A stretch of DNA of 64,000 bases from Cyclobacteriaceae bacterium (lineage in GTDB: Bacteria; Bacteroidota; Bacteroidia; Cytophagales; Cyclobacteriaceae): assembly GCA_025808415.1 (NCBI GenBank), contig CP075525.1, forward strand, positions 1,349,501 through 1,413,500, written 5' to 3'. Shown in pieces: positions 18,841-28,484 of the stretch (position 1 is its first letter; the number at the start of each line of letters is the position of its first letter). A program made the translations under genes and the position numbers. The notes below the pieces were generated by a model. That model searched no databases, was not told the origin of the DNA, and worked only from the letters and a program-made list of their open reading frames with translations.

Positions 18841-20240
18841 TGGATCCAAAGTATTTAACGCCTCAGCAAATTGTAACAGAGCTCGACAAATATATTATCG
18901 GCCAGCACGAGGCCAAGCGAAATGTTGCTATAGCGCTGCGCAACCGGTGGAGGAGAATGAATGTGCAATCGGAAATGCGCAACGAAATTGTTCCGAACAA
19001 CATATTGATGATTGGTGCCACCGGTGTAGGCAAAACAGAAATCGCCCGTAGGCTGGCTAAACTGGCCGATGCGCCTTTTGTGAAAGTTGAAGCATCGAAA
19101 TTTACGGAGGTAGGTTATGTTGGGCGCGATGTTGAAAGCATGGTGCGCGACCTGGTGGAGCAGTCGGTGAATATGGTAAAAGCTAAAAAGAAGGAAGAGG
19201 TAAAAGAAAAAGCTGCCTTGATTGTTGAGGATATTATTCTCGATTCGCTCATCCCGCCCATGCGCCAGCGACCTGTGCAAAGCGGGTTTCCTATTCCCTC
19301 GGCAAACAACCCACAGGATGTACCGGTAAGTGATGTGGAGTTGAATGAACGCACCCGCGCACTGTTTCGTGAAAAATTGAAGAATGGTGAACTGGAGGAA
19401 CGTAAAATCGATATTAACATAAAGCCTTCCGGCAATCCAAACATTGGCATGATTGGGGCGGGCATGATCGATGAAGTTTCCATGATGAACCTTCAGGAAA
19501 TGATTGGCGGCATGATGCCGAAGAAAGCGAAGAAAAGAAAGGTAATGGTGGCCGAAGCGCGCAGGATATTGTTGGAGGAAGAGGCCTCCAAGCTTATTGA
19601 TATGGATGAAGTAAAAGAGGAAGCCATTCAGCGCGCAGAAAATGCAGGGATAATTTTTATTGATGAAATTGATAAGATCGCTTCGGGCTCAAAAAAAGGT
19701 GGTGGTGGCCCCGATGTAAGCCGGGAAGGTGTTCAACGCGATTTATTGCCCATCGTAGAGGGTAGTTCGGTCAATACAAAATATGGCGTTATCCAAACCG
19801 ACCATGTATTGTTTATCGCGGCCGGTGCTTTTCACATCAGTAAACCATCCGATCTGATACCTGAACTTCAGGGGCGTTTCCCTATTCGTGTGGAGTTGAA
19901 CAACCTTACCCACGAAGATTTTATACGCATTTTAAAAGAACCTAAGAATGCTTTAACCCGGCAATACCAGGCACTGTTTGCTGCCGAAGGCGTGGATATT
20001 TTATTTACCGATGAAGCCATTGACGAGTTGGCCAAAACGGCTTTCACCATCAATACCGAAATCGAAAACATCGGGGCACGCAGGCTGCATACGGTAATGA
20101 GCCGGCTTTTAAATGAATTCCTGTTTGATGTACCCGATAAAATACCGGCCAATTCACACCTCAGCATCAATGCCGAAATGGTGCAGCAAAAGCTAAGCGG
20201 CCTGGCAAAAAATAAGGACTTAAGCGAGTACATTCTTTAA
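18837..20240 (+). CDS. hslU: HslU, ATPase subunit of the HslUV protease
   Basis: This AAA+ unfoldase feeds substrates to the HslV peptidase. The 467-residue protein has the N-terminal block LTPQQIVTELDKYIIGQHEA and Walker A GATGVGKTE (residues 60-68). A variable I-domain of about 130 residues follows (rich in M and K around GMIDEVSMMNLQEMIGGMMP), then Walker B IIFIDEIDKIA. The C-terminus ends in SEYIL, the tail that docks into HslV pockets. No hslV gene lies in the window. The ATG overlaps the porQ stop, and a second ATG immediately follows (18840), so the exact start may be one codon later. The next gene starts directly after its stop. Confidence 0.97.
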   Translation: MMDPKYLTPQQIVTELDKYIIGQHEAKRNVAIALRNRWRRMNVQSEMRNEIVPNNILMIGATGVGKTEIARRLAKLADAPFVKVEASKFTEVGYVGRDVESMVRDLVEQSVNMVKAKKKEEVKEKAALIVEDIILDSLIPPMRQRPVQSGFPIPSANNPQDVPVSDVELNERTRALFREKLKNGELEERKIDINIKPSGNPNIGMIGAGMIDEVSMMNLQEMIGGMMPKKAKKRKVMVAEARRILLEEEASKLIDMDEVKEEAIQRAENAGIIFIDEIDKIASGSKKGGGGPDVSREGVQRDLLPIVEGSSVNTKYGVIQTDHVLFIAAGAFHISKPSDLIPELQGRFPIRVELNNLTHEDFIRILKEPKNALTRQYQALFAAEGVDILFTDEAIDELAKTAFTINTEIENIGARRLHTVMSRLLNEFLFDVPDKIPANSHLSINAEMVQQKLSGLAKNKDLSEYIL

Positions 20241-21260
20241 ATGAAAAAAGCCACACCGGTAGTTTTTATTTTACTATCGCTGGCAGCCTACAGCCAGCCC
20301 GTAACGGATTCGCTACGGGCAGTTTACGTAGAAGAATTCCCGGAACGATTCTCCGTGTGGCCTGTTTTGAAGCAACGCGATTTGAATTTCTCTGTTCGTG
20401 ATAAAAAGCGTATTACCAAACGCATACGTTATGCCACCAATAACTCATTTACTTTTGGCTTTGGCGCTTATTTGTTTGATGTCGTGTTGGAAGCAACATT
20501 TGCCATACCACTAAGCGAACGAAGCAAAACTATTTACGGGGAGTCCGATGCCCGTGACTTACAGGTTAACATGCTGGCGAAAAAATTTATGGCCGATGCC
20601 TACTACCAGAAGTACAAGGGGTTTTACATTGATGATAAGTCGGTGAGTATTCCTGCCGGTCAACCTTACCCGCAACGTCCGGATATAAGTACCCGCAATA
20701 CAGGTTTGGCCGGCATATACGTGCTGAACAACCGCAGGTTCTCCCTGCGTTCGGCATTCAATTATATCGATCGGCAATTGGTCAGTAAAGGATCGGCTTT
20801 GATAGGCGGATCATTGAATTTGCTCAAAGTTTCGGCTGACACCGCAATTGTTTCAACGCGCCCCCAGGGTGATCCGACCGGATCGGGTTTTGAGTTGGTA
20901 TCCAATACAACCTTAGCCTTGTCGGCAGGATATTCCTACACGTTAGTGTATCGCGATTTTTTTGTGAATGGAACGCTTACCACCGGGCCGGGCAATCATT
21001 GGATACAGTACGAGAAACCCGGTACACTGCAAACCGAAAACATGATGAACCTGATAACCAACCTTCGGTTGGGTTTGGGATATAACAGCGATCGGGTTTT
21101 TGGTGGTGTGGGTTATGCTGTGCAAACCCGTAGCGCTAACTTCGACCAGGTGCGGTTAACTTCTACCACATCACTTTTTCGGGTTGCCATGGGGTATCGG
21201 TTTAATAAAGTTGGCATGCTGAAAAAGAAACCGCAGGAACTTGTTCCGATAGGCATTTAA
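20241..21260 (+). CDS. DUF4421 outer membrane protein
   Basis: This 339-residue protein has a cleavable signal peptide (MKKATPVVFILLSLAAYSQ). The mature region begins with the pattern typical of DUF4421 proteins of Bacteroidota: YVEEFPERFSVWPVLKQRDL, then FGFGAYLFDVVLEATF. Alternating hydrophobic strands and a terminal aromatic-containing stretch (FRVAMGYRFNKVGM) suggest a beta-barrel in the outer membrane. The molecular function is unknown. It starts one base after the hslU stop and ends in a 4-bp convergent overlap with the SixA-like phosphatase gene, so porQ, hslU and this gene appear to form one transcription unit. Confidence 0.82.
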   Translation: MKKATPVVFILLSLAAYSQPVTDSLRAVYVEEFPERFSVWPVLKQRDLNFSVRDKKRITKRIRYATNNSFTFGFGAYLFDVVLEATFAIPLSERSKTIYGESDARDLQVNMLAKKFMADAYYQKYKGFYIDDKSVSIPAGQPYPQRPDISTRNTGLAGIYVLNNRRFSLRSAFNYIDRQLVSKGSALIGGSLNLLKVSADTAIVSTRPQGDPTGSGFELVSNTTLALSAGYSYTLVYRDFFVNGTLTTGPGNHWIQYEKPGTLQTENMMNLITNLRLGLGYNSDRVFGGVGYAVQTRSANFDQVRLTSTTSLFRVAMGYRFNKVGMLKKKPQELVPIGI

Positions 21261-21751
21261 TTGGTTTGCTTAGGAAATTCAAAGAAGAGCAACTTTCCCG
21301 ATCCCCAGCTTACGTTATTCCATGCGTCTGCCGGCAGGCGGCAAGCAACCATACCGCAGGTGGGTATATTGTCGATGTGGATGTTCATTAATCGGTTTAC
21401 AAAATCGGTGAATCCGGGATTGTGACCAAACAACATGATAACATCATCGGGTTCGTCCAGTTGTTTCACAACGGCCAGTATTTGGTCTTCATCGGCATGA
21501 TAGAGGGCCCTGGTGGAAATAATACTTGTTGCCGGATAGCCAATAATACCGGCTATTATGTTGCAGGTGTCCTGGGCGCGCCTGGCCGAACTGGTAACAA
21601 GCTTGTCGGGTGTAATTTCCTTTTCTTTAAACCGTTTGGCCATACGTGGGGCATCGTGCAGCCCACGTTGATTTAGTGGCCGGTCGTAATCGCTCAGGGC
21701 CGGGTCATTCCAACTTGATTTTGCATGCCGGACCAGAATCAGTGTTTTCAT
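21257..21751 (-). CDS. SixA-like phosphohistidine phosphatase
   Basis: This 164-residue protein is a small histidine phosphatase (branch 1). It starts with the RHG motif LVRHAKSSWNDPALSDYDR and has the expected downstream blocks SSARRAQDTCNII (second Arg) and MLFGHNPGFTDFVN (second His). SixA proteins remove phosphate from phosphohistidine, for example on phosphotransfer domains. Whether this copy acts on proteins or small molecules is not visible. It overlaps the convergent DUF4421 gene by 4 bp. The ATG at 21751 immediately precedes the beta-strand of the RHG motif, so the start is secure. Confidence 0.88.
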   Translation of the reverse strand: MKTLILVRHAKSSWNDPALSDYDRPLNQRGLHDAPRMAKRFKEKEITPDKLVTSSARRAQDTCNIIAGIIGYPATSIISTRALYHADEDQILAVVKQLDEPDDVIMLFGHNPGFTDFVNRLMNIHIDNIPTCGMVACRLPADAWNNVSWGSGKLLFFEFPKQTN

Positions 21752-21771
21752 CAGTAGAAGCTTGGAAATAG

Positions 21772-21780
21772 TATCTTTGC
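21772..21780 (+). promoter_or_regulatory. Bacteroidota-type -7 promoter element before the acyltransferase gene
   Basis: TATCTTTGC is a full match to TAnnTTTGC and lies 18 bp upstream of the ATG at 21799. No convincing -33 TTTG was seen at the usual distance (a TTTT run is present). Confidence 0.55.
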
Positions 21781-21798
21781 CGCCTGTAACTACAGGAA

Positions 21799-22719
21799 AT
21801 GAAAGTTAAACATATCCGCAGAAAAATACGCTACCCGTTTTTATTGGGTGCCATCCGGTTTATGATTTTTGTTTCCCGATTGTTTCCGCGCAAAGCATGG
21901 TTGGCTTTGTGCGGTTTGCTGGGTAGATTTTCCTATCACTTTGCAGCACGCTCCAGAAAGCTTACCAAAACGCACCTAACGTTGGCCTATGGTAATGAAA
22001 AATCCAAACGTGAAATTGCACAGTTGGCAAAAAGTGTTTTTGTTAAGATGGGTAAGAATGCCGGTGATATTATTCGCGCATTTCCGATCGACACACTGGA
22101 TCGTTTTGAGAAAATCCGCATAGCTAACGGTGCTGAAATAGCCGAACAAGCTTATGCACGAGGCAAGGGAGTTATTTTTCTTACGGCACACCTGGGGGCT
22201 TTTGAGTTTGTGGCCACCGAACTGGCATTTCGCGGTTACAAACCGTTGATCATTGGTACACCGATGAAAGATCAGCGGCTCACCAACCTGCTGTGGGAAC
22301 AACGGAACAAACTGGGGGCATCGGCTATTGAACGTGGTAAGGAAACCGTGCGCCTTATCAAGACCCTCAAATCCGGTGGAACGATTGCCATACTCATCGA
22401 CCAGGACACCAAAGTAAAAAGTGTATTTGCCAATTTTTTTGGCAAGCCGTGCGCAACACCCATTGGTGCAACCTTGCTGGCATTAAAAACAAGTGCTGCG
22501 ATTGTGCCGGTTTTCTATCACATGCGTGACGATGGTATGCAGGAAGTAAATTTTTACCCCGAAGTGGAATTGGTTAAAACCGGAGACGAAACCACCGATA
22601 TGCTGGTGAATACGCAACGCCTTAATGATGTAATTGAAGCGGAAGTGCGAAAATATCCTGATCAATGGTTATGGTTGCACGAACGCTGGAAAACAAAACC
22701 AGGAGAAGAGATTTCCTGA
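21799..22719 (+). CDS. Lysophospholipid/lipid A acyltransferase family protein (LpxL-like)
   Basis: This 306-residue protein is of the LpxL/HtrB acyltransferase family. An N-terminal hydrophobic helix (residues about 14-28) and basic residues anchor it to the inner membrane. The catalytic HX4E motif is present as HLGAFE near residue 131, followed by blocks typical of the family (RGYKPLIIGTPMKDQRL, IAILIDQDTKVKSVFANFFG) and a C-terminal QWLWLHERWK. It most likely adds a secondary acyl chain to lipid A. The sequence alone does not exclude action on another lysolipid. It has its own promoter-like element, and the antiporter gene follows 63 bp downstream. Confidence 0.88.
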   Translation: MKVKHIRRKIRYPFLLGAIRFMIFVSRLFPRKAWLALCGLLGRFSYHFAARSRKLTKTHLTLAYGNEKSKREIAQLAKSVFVKMGKNAGDIIRAFPIDTLDRFEKIRIANGAEIAEQAYARGKGVIFLTAHLGAFEFVATELAFRGYKPLIIGTPMKDQRLTNLLWEQRNKLGASAIERGKETVRLIKTLKSGGTIAILIDQDTKVKSVFANFFGKPCATPIGATLLALKTSAAIVPVFYHMRDDGMQEVNFYPEVELVKTGDETTDMLVNTQRLNDVIEAEVRKYPDQWLWLHERWKTKPGEEIS

Positions 22720-22782
22720 AAACAACCCCGGTATTTTTTCTTTATCCTGCTTTCTATTTTACATATATTCAAGGCTTGATAT

Positions 22783-24942
22783 ATGCTTGCAGCCATCATT
22801 GATTTTTCACTTCCGCTAAAGAACCCAGTGCTCATTTTTTCACTGGTGTTGTTTATTATTTTGTTTGCACCTATTCTTTTGAATAAATTTAAAATCCCCC
22901 ACATCATAGGCCTGATCATTGCCGGTGTGTTGATTGGCCCCCACGGATTTAATTTCCTGTTGCGCGATAGCAGTATAGTCCTGTTCGGAACGGTTGGACT
23001 GTTATACATCATGTTTCTGGCGGGGCTTGAAATGGATGTGGCCGGTTTTAAAAAGAATAAGGAAAAAAGTATTGTGTTTGGCCTGTTTACTTTTTTAATC
23101 CCCATGATTTTAGGTACCGTGGTAAGCCACCTGGTGCTTCAATACAGTTTAATGACTTCTGTTCTGCTGGCCAGTATGTTTGCTTCGCATACGCTGGTGG
23201 CCTATCCAATTGCCAGTCGCTTGGGTATTTCAAAAACAAGGGCCGTTACTATTACCATAGGCGGCACCATGATTACCGATATACTGGCACTGTTGGTGTT
23301 GGCGGTAATAGCCGGCATGGCGCATGGCAATATCGGGCAAGGTTTTTGGCTGCGGCTTGGTATATCGGTAACTATTTTTGCAGCCGTTGTTCTCATTGGC
23401 TTTCCTTTTCTGGCGCGCTGGTTTTTCAAGCGTTACGATGACCAGATATCGCAATACATTTTTGTGCTGGGCATGGTTTTTCTTGCTGCCTTCCTTGCCG
23501 AAATGGCCGGAGTGGAAGCTATTATTGGCGCTTTCCTGGCAGGGCTGGCCTTAAATAAATTCATCCCGCATACATCTGCTTTAATGAACCGTGTTGAGTT
23601 TGTGGGCAATGCATTGTTTATCCCGTTTTTTTTGATTGGCGTGGGTATGTTGGTTGACTTGCGGGTTATGTTAAAAGGCCCGATGGCACTTATTGTTGCG
23701 GTAACCATGACGAGCATTGCACTATTGGCAAAATTTTTAGCGGCTTATGCCACGCAACGCACCTTTAAACTTACCGATGATGAACGTAAAATTATTTTTG
23801 GCCTGAGCAGTGCGCAGGCGGCAGCAACCCTGGCGGCAGTAATGGTCGGCTATAATATCATTTTAGGGGAAGCCGAAACGGGAGAACCCATCCGCTTATT
23901 GAATGAAGATGTACTTAACGGTACCATTCTTATGATTCTGGTAACCTGCACCGTGGCTTCTATGGCCGTTGAACGCGCTGCCCGAAAAATAGCGGTTACG
24001 GAAGAAGAAGCCGCCATTTCAACAAAAGATATCCCACGCGACAAGATACTCATATCCATTGCTAATCCTGATTCACTTGAAGAATCCATCAACCTGGCAT
24101 CCCTTATAAAGGATCCAAAAAATAAAGAACCACTTTATGCGTTGCATGTAATTGATGACCATGAAGACAGGGCAACAAACAGGCGCAAGAAAGCCGATAA
24201 AGTTATGGAGCAGGCCGCTAAGTATGCAGCCGGTTCGGACCAACGTTTTGAAACGATTATCCGTTACGATTTGAAGATTTCAAGTGGCATTGCCCATACG
24301 GTTAAAGAGAAGGATATTTCTGAAGTTATTGTTGGCTGGCACAACAAGAGCGGCTTGATTGATTCTTTTTTAGGAATAAAATCAGATGCTTTATTGCGGG
24401 CTATCGACAAGATGATTTTTGTTTACAAGTCGGTGCAACCACTCAATACGATACAAAAAATTATTGTGGCCATGCCGGAAAAGGCCGAGTACGAATCAGG
24501 TTTTGAAAAATTATTCGACCGGATACATAACCTGGCTTTGCAAACCGGATCAAAAGTTACCTTCTATGGTTCCCGATCTTCCCTGGATGCGGCCCTGAAG
24601 CTCAATACTGAGTACAAAAACCCGATGGACATGAAGGTGCAGGAATTTGATGATTGGGAAGATTTTTTAGTGCTTGCGCGAGAAGTTAAATCCGATGATT
24701 TGTTTGTAATCGTATCAGCCCGCAAAGCAACACTTTCATATGTGGCAGCATTCGATAAATTGCCGTATCAGTTATCCAAGTATTTCAAAGAAAACAATAT
24801 TCTTATAGTGTATCCGGAACAATATGTTCCGGAGGGCGCCAACAACCTTGAATTCCTTGATGTTCCGCTGGCAGCACCCATTACAGAAAATTTGAACCGC
24901 GCTGGCGACTTCGTAAAAAAACTATTTAAAGGTGAGTCATGA
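22783..24942 (+). CDS. Cation:proton antiporter (CPA2) with C-terminal UspA-like domain
   Basis: This 719-residue protein has about 12-13 transmembrane helices in the N-terminal 400 residues. They include the CPA2-type start FKIPHIIGLIIAGVLIGPHG and the paired acidic motif region (AGVEAIIGAFLAGLALNKF). The C-terminal soluble part (about 415-719) resembles universal stress protein folds (DKILISIANPDSLEESINLA; VIVGWHNKSGLIDSFLG), probably regulatory and nucleotide-sensing. It should exchange Na+ or K+ for H+ across the inner membrane; ion selectivity cannot be read. The stop overlaps the next ATG (ATGA), coupling it to an Asp-box protein. Confidence 0.9.
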   Translation: MLAAIIDFSLPLKNPVLIFSLVLFIILFAPILLNKFKIPHIIGLIIAGVLIGPHGFNFLLRDSSIVLFGTVGLLYIMFLAGLEMDVAGFKKNKEKSIVFGLFTFLIPMILGTVVSHLVLQYSLMTSVLLASMFASHTLVAYPIASRLGISKTRAVTITIGGTMITDILALLVLAVIAGMAHGNIGQGFWLRLGISVTIFAAVVLIGFPFLARWFFKRYDDQISQYIFVLGMVFLAAFLAEMAGVEAIIGAFLAGLALNKFIPHTSALMNRVEFVGNALFIPFFLIGVGMLVDLRVMLKGPMALIVAVTMTSIALLAKFLAAYATQRTFKLTDDERKIIFGLSSAQAAATLAAVMVGYNIILGEAETGEPIRLLNEDVLNGTILMILVTCTVASMAVERAARKIAVTEEEAAISTKDIPRDKILISIANPDSLEESINLASLIKDPKNKEPLYALHVIDDHEDRATNRRKKADKVMEQAAKYAAGSDQRFETIIRYDLKISSGIAHTVKEKDISEVIVGWHNKSGLIDSFLGIKSDALLRAIDKMIFVYKSVQPLNTIQKIIVAMPEKAEYESGFEKLFDRIHNLALQTGSKVTFYGSRSSLDAALKLNTEYKNPMDMKVQEFDDWEDFLVLAREVKSDDLFVIVSARKATLSYVAAFDKLPYQLSKYFKENNILIVYPEQYVPEGANNLEFLDVPLAAPITENLNRAGDFVKKLFKGES

Positions 24943-26267
24943 TAAGAGGTACAATGATTTTTGTGTTTGCGATTGGGTTAATGAACCCCGGTTATGGTCA
25001 ATTCAAAAATATACTGCTCGACAGTATGGCCGACAAACAAGGCCGTTACCCGGTTGAGCCGACCATTGCCATCAATTATAAAACACCCGATAACATTGTG
25101 GTGGCGGCTTTTCCCGATCACGTGTATGCCTCAAACGATGGTGGCTTATCGTGGACAAAATCAAAATCGCGCGCTGCTTTTGGAGTTTGGGATAACCCTG
25201 TATTGGTTTCTGATTTTTCAGGCAGCATGTATTATATCCATCACGCAAATCCTGAAGGAAAAAACAAGCCCGGCAGCGAAAGGCTTGATCGCATAGTGAT
25301 AAAAAAATCAAAAGATGGAGGCACAACCTGGGATGATGGCAACTCCCTTGGTTTTAATCCGCCAAAGGATCAATACAACCCCGGTGCCATAACCGACCGA
25401 AAAGGAAATGTTTTTGTTGCCTGGACGCAGATGGACAAATATGGAAATACGGATGAAGGCTGTAAAGCCCAGGTTTTATTCAGCAAGTCGTCAGGTGGGT
25501 CAAAATGGTCGAAGCCGGTAGTTATTTCTAAAGCGGGAGGTTGTAATGATAATGATATAACACCGCGAGGTGCCGTGCCCGCAATATCGGGCGAAGGGCG
25601 CCTGTTTGTAGCGTGGACTTACGATGGCGTTATCTATATCGATCGTTCCTTCGATGGTGGCAACACTTGGCTGTCGAGTGATATTGCCGTAACCGAGCAG
25701 GCCGGTGGCAGTAGTTTTTCTGTGCCCGGGATACAGAAAGTAATGGGTTTGCCTACACTGGTGTGCGACAACAGTAAAAGTCTTTTCAATGGAGCGTTGT
25801 ATATGGTGTGGTCGGAAGAAAGCATGGCCGAAGACACCGATATTTATTTTATGCGCTCACTTAACTTTGGTGATAACTGGACACAGCCCTTGCGGATAAA
25901 TGATGATGACCCCGGTAGCTACCAGTTTATGCCGGCCATGGCGGTTGATCATGTCAGTGGTTTTATTTACATCGTTTACTATGATCGCAGGGACCATGAA
26001 GACAACCAAACGGATGTTTACTTAGCCTATTCGATTGACAACGGTGCTTCGTTTAAAAATGTAAAAATCAGCGACAAACCATTCCTGCCTTCGGCTGATG
26101 TTCCTTTCGGAAAAAAAATAAGTATCGCGGCCAACAATGGAATCATTATACCGGTGTGGACGCGCATGGATAATGGCAAAACCAGTATTTGGGCTTCCAT
26201 AATCAGGCACGAGGACCTGGCCGGCTTCAAACCAGAACCTAAAACCGGCAAAAAGAAGAAAAAGTAG
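24939..26267 (+). CDS. Secreted Asp-box (BNR) beta-propeller protein, sialidase-like fold
   Basis: This 442-residue protein has a signal peptide (cleavage around GYGQ) and several Asp-box repeats of the S-x-D-x-G-x-T-W type: SNDGGLSWTKSK, SKDGGTTWDDG, SFDGGNTWLSS and SIDNGASF. These form a six-bladed propeller as in sialidases. The arginine triad and Tyr-Glu pair needed for a true sialidase could not be confirmed, so a non-catalytic or different glycan-related role is possible. The C-terminus is very basic (KTGKKKKK). It overlaps the antiporter gene by 4 bp and converges on the FrnE-like gene with a 3-bp gap. Confidence 0.8.
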   Translation: MIRGTMIFVFAIGLMNPGYGQFKNILLDSMADKQGRYPVEPTIAINYKTPDNIVVAAFPDHVYASNDGGLSWTKSKSRAAFGVWDNPVLVSDFSGSMYYIHHANPEGKNKPGSERLDRIVIKKSKDGGTTWDDGNSLGFNPPKDQYNPGAITDRKGNVFVAWTQMDKYGNTDEGCKAQVLFSKSSGGSKWSKPVVISKAGGCNDNDITPRGAVPAISGEGRLFVAWTYDGVIYIDRSFDGGNTWLSSDIAVTEQAGGSSFSVPGIQKVMGLPTLVCDNSKSLFNGALYMVWSEESMAEDTDIYFMRSLNFGDNWTQPLRINDDDPGSYQFMPAMAVDHVSGFIYIVYYDRRDHEDNQTDVYLAYSIDNGASFKNVKISDKPFLPSADVPFGKKISIAANNGIIIPVWTRMDNGKTSIWASIIRHEDLAGFKPEPKTGKKKKK

Positions 26268-26270
26268 ATT

Positions 26271-26921
26271 TTACTCCGTGGTTTGTTTTGCGGCCTCCTC
26301 AATGGTTTCCATAAAAATAGCAGTTGGTTGAGCGCCCGACAAGCCATACTTGTTTTGGATGATATAAAAAGGCACCCCGGTTATACCAAGTTGTTGCATT
26401 TCTTTTCCAGCACGTTCCACGGCTGCCAGTCCGTTTGATGTTTGAAGCAAGGCTTCCACATCATTTTTATTCAGCCCGGCAGATGAAGAAACTGAGGCCA
26501 GGTTTTCAGGTTTGCTTAAATCAATACCCTCGGTAAAGTAAGCTTTCATCAAAGCCTCTTTTACATCCGCCTGTTTACCAAACGGCAGCGCCCACTGGAT
26601 TATGCGATGTGCATGGCGTGTGTTAGGTGAAACAGCCTGCTGTTGAAAATTAAAAGTCAGGCCTTCTTCAGCCGCAACGCGGGTAACATGCGCAGTGATT
26701 TGGTGGTAGCGTTCCTCGCCCCCAAATTTATTTACCAGGTATTCTTTTTGATTTACACCCTCAACCGGCAGCTGCGGATTAAGTTCAAAGGGATGGTACG
26801 TAACGTCAAAGTCATATTTCCCGGCCAGGTTTTGTAGGGCTTTCTCCAACCTTCGTTTACCGATGTAACACCACGGACAAACCACATCCGACACAACGTC
26901 AATCCTAATTCTTTGCTTCAT
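26271..26921 (-). CDS. FrnE-like DsbA-family thiol oxidoreductase
   Basis: This 216-residue protein has a thioredoxin fold with the active-site motif CPWC (C15, C18) in SDVVCPWCYIGKRRLEKAL. The DsbA-type helical insertion follows (about 60-150) and then the cis-Pro loop ITGVPFYII. There is no signal peptide, so it is cytoplasmic, as for FrnE proteins. It likely acts as a disulfide isomerase or oxidoreductase under oxidative stress; a glutathione-dependent isomerase role in degradation pathways is the main alternative for this superfamily. It is divergent from ahcY with 182 bp between. Confidence 0.9.
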   Translation of the reverse strand: MKQRIRIDVVSDVVCPWCYIGKRRLEKALQNLAGKYDFDVTYHPFELNPQLPVEGVNQKEYLVNKFGGEERYHQITAHVTRVAAEEGLTFNFQQQAVSPNTRHAHRIIQWALPFGKQADVKEALMKAYFTEGIDLSKPENLASVSSSAGLNKNDVEALLQTSNGLAAVERAGKEMQQLGITGVPFYIIQNKYGLSGAQPTAIFMETIEEAAKQTTE

Positions 26922-27044
26922 GGATTATGCTTAAAATAATGACAAGTGAACAGGAGTATTTCAATTAAGGTTCAAACAATTTAAGGACATTGCAGTTATT
27001 ACAGCATGCTTAAAAGCGTATAAGGATATTTAAAACCTTTATGG

Positions 27045-27053
27045 TATTTTTGC
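27045..27053 (+). promoter_or_regulatory. Bacteroidota-type -7 promoter element of ahcY
   Basis: TATTTTTGC matches TAnnTTTGC exactly and lies 50 bp upstream of the ahcY ATG. The 5' region 26922-27103 shows no recognisable SAH or SAM riboswitch. Confidence 0.55.
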
Positions 27054-27103
27054 CCTTGCTTAACGAGCATATACTTAATTAAAACCCCGAAAATACATTT
27101 AAA

Positions 27104-28408
27104 ATGATGGTTGAAACGTTGAAATTCAAAGTAAAAGACATTTCCCTGGCCGAATGGGGCCGTAAAGAAATTAAACTGGCTGAAGCTGAAATGCCTGGCT
27201 TAATGGCCATTCGCGAAGAGTATGGAAAGCAGAAACCATTGAGTGGTGCACGCATTGCCGGCTGCCTTCACATGACCATCCAAACGGCTGTATTGATTGA
27301 AACACTTATTGAACTGGGGGCCGAAGTTTCATGGTCTAGCTGTAACATCTTCTCAACGCAGGACCATGCAGCAGCTGCCATTGCTGCGGCCGGCATCCCG
27401 GTGTTTGCCTGGAAAGGCATGAATGAGCAGGAATTCGATTGGTGCATTGAACAAACCTTATTTGCTTTTAAAGACGGCAAGCCGTTGAACATGATCCTGG
27501 ATGATGGTGGCGACCTCACCAACATGGTGCTGGATCGTTATCCTGAACTGGTACAGGGTATCAAAGGTATTTCAGAAGAAACTACCACCGGTGTCCACCG
27601 ACTGATTGAACGCCAGAATAACGGTAAATTACCACTACCTGCCATTAACATTAACGACTCGGTAACCAAATCGAAATTCGATAACAAGTATGGCTGCAAG
27701 GAATCGTTAGTTGATGCCATCCGCAGGGCCACGGATGTAATGATGGCCGGAAAAGTAGCGGTGGTTGCCGGCTATGGCGATGTAGGAAAAGGCTCGGCCG
27801 CTTCATTGCGTGGTGCAGGTGCACGGGTAATCGTAACCGAAATCGATCCTATTTGCGCTTTGCAGGCAGCGATGGATGGCTATGCCGTTAAAAAAATGGA
27901 CGATGCCGTTAAAGAAGCCGATATTGTTGTAACCGCTACCGGAAATTTCGGTATTGTGAAAGATCGCCACTTCCAGTCCATGAAGGACAAAACCATCGTA
28001 TGTAACATCGGTCACTTCGATAACGAAATTGACGTAGCCTGGTTAAAGGCCAATGCCAGCCGCGATGAGGTTAAACCACAAGTTGATTTGTACACACTGA
28101 AAAACGGAAACCAGATTATACTTTTAGCGGAAGGCCGCCTGGTAAACCTGGGTTGTGCTACGGGCCACCCTTCTTTCGTGATGTCAAATTCGTTTACCAA
28201 CCAAACCCTGGCACAGATTGAATTGTGGAATAATGCCGGCAACTATGAAAACAAAGTTTACATGCTGCCAAAACACCTGGATGAGAAAGTTGCCATGCTT
28301 CACCTGAAGAAGATAGGTGTTGAACTGGAAACGCTTTCTCCTGAGCAGGCAAAATATATCGGTGTGGAAGTAAAAGGCCCCTTTAAGCCCGAATACTACC
28401 GCTATTAA
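27104..28408 (+). CDS. ahcY: Adenosylhomocysteinase
   Basis: This NAD-dependent enzyme hydrolyses S-adenosylhomocysteine to adenosine and homocysteine, completing the methyl cycle. The 434-residue sequence shows [13 protein letters not shown], the [15 protein letters not shown] block, and the NAD-binding [13 protein letters not shown] near residue 220. It ends in the canonical [10 protein letters not shown] tail that completes the neighbouring active site in the tetramer. Two ATG codons are adjacent at the start (27104 and 27107); either may be used. The gene stands alone between a -7 promoter element and a strong terminator. Confidence 0.98.
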   Translation: MMVETLKFKVKDISLAEWGRKEIKLAEAEMPGLMAIREEYGKQKPLSGARIAGCLHMTIQTAVLIETLIELGAEVSWSSCNIFSTQDHAAAAIAAAGIPVFAWKGMNEQEFDWCIEQTLFAFKDGKPLNMILDDGGDLTNMVLDRYPELVQGIKGISEETTTGVHRLIERQNNGKLPLPAININDSVTKSKFDNKYGCKESLVDAIRRATDVMMAGKVAVVAGYGDVGKGSAASLRGAGARVIVTEIDPICALQAAMDGYAVKKMDDAVKEADIVVTATGNFGIVKDRHFQSMKDKTIVCNIGHFDNEIDVAWLKANASRDEVKPQVDLYTLKNGNQIILLAEGRLVNLGCATGHPSFVMSNSFTNQTLAQIELWNNAGNYENKVYMLPKHLDEKVAMLHLKKIGVELETLSPEQAKYIGVEVKGPFKPEYYRY

Positions 28409-28432
28409 TTTTGGTTTGATAATTGATAAACT

Positions 28433-28461
28433 AAAACCCTGTAGCAATACAGGGTTTTTTT
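28433..28461 (+). terminator. Intrinsic terminator of ahcY
   Basis: A perfect 11-bp stem (AAAACCCTGTA, 28433-28443, and TACAGGGTTTT, 28448-28458) encloses a GCAA tetraloop and runs into a T-run. It lies 24 bp after the ahcY stop. Confidence 0.92.
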
Positions 28462-28484
28462 ATGCCTGCGCTTATCTTTACACC

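Noticed and set aside
26922..27103. SAM or SAH riboswitch ahead of ahcY
   Set aside because: No conserved riboswitch core or pseudoknot pairing was recognised, only a -7 promoter element.
28416..28484. Upstream ATG for the small cysteine-containing secreted protein
   Set aside because: The extension crosses the ahcY terminator hairpin and removes the signal peptide from the N-terminus.
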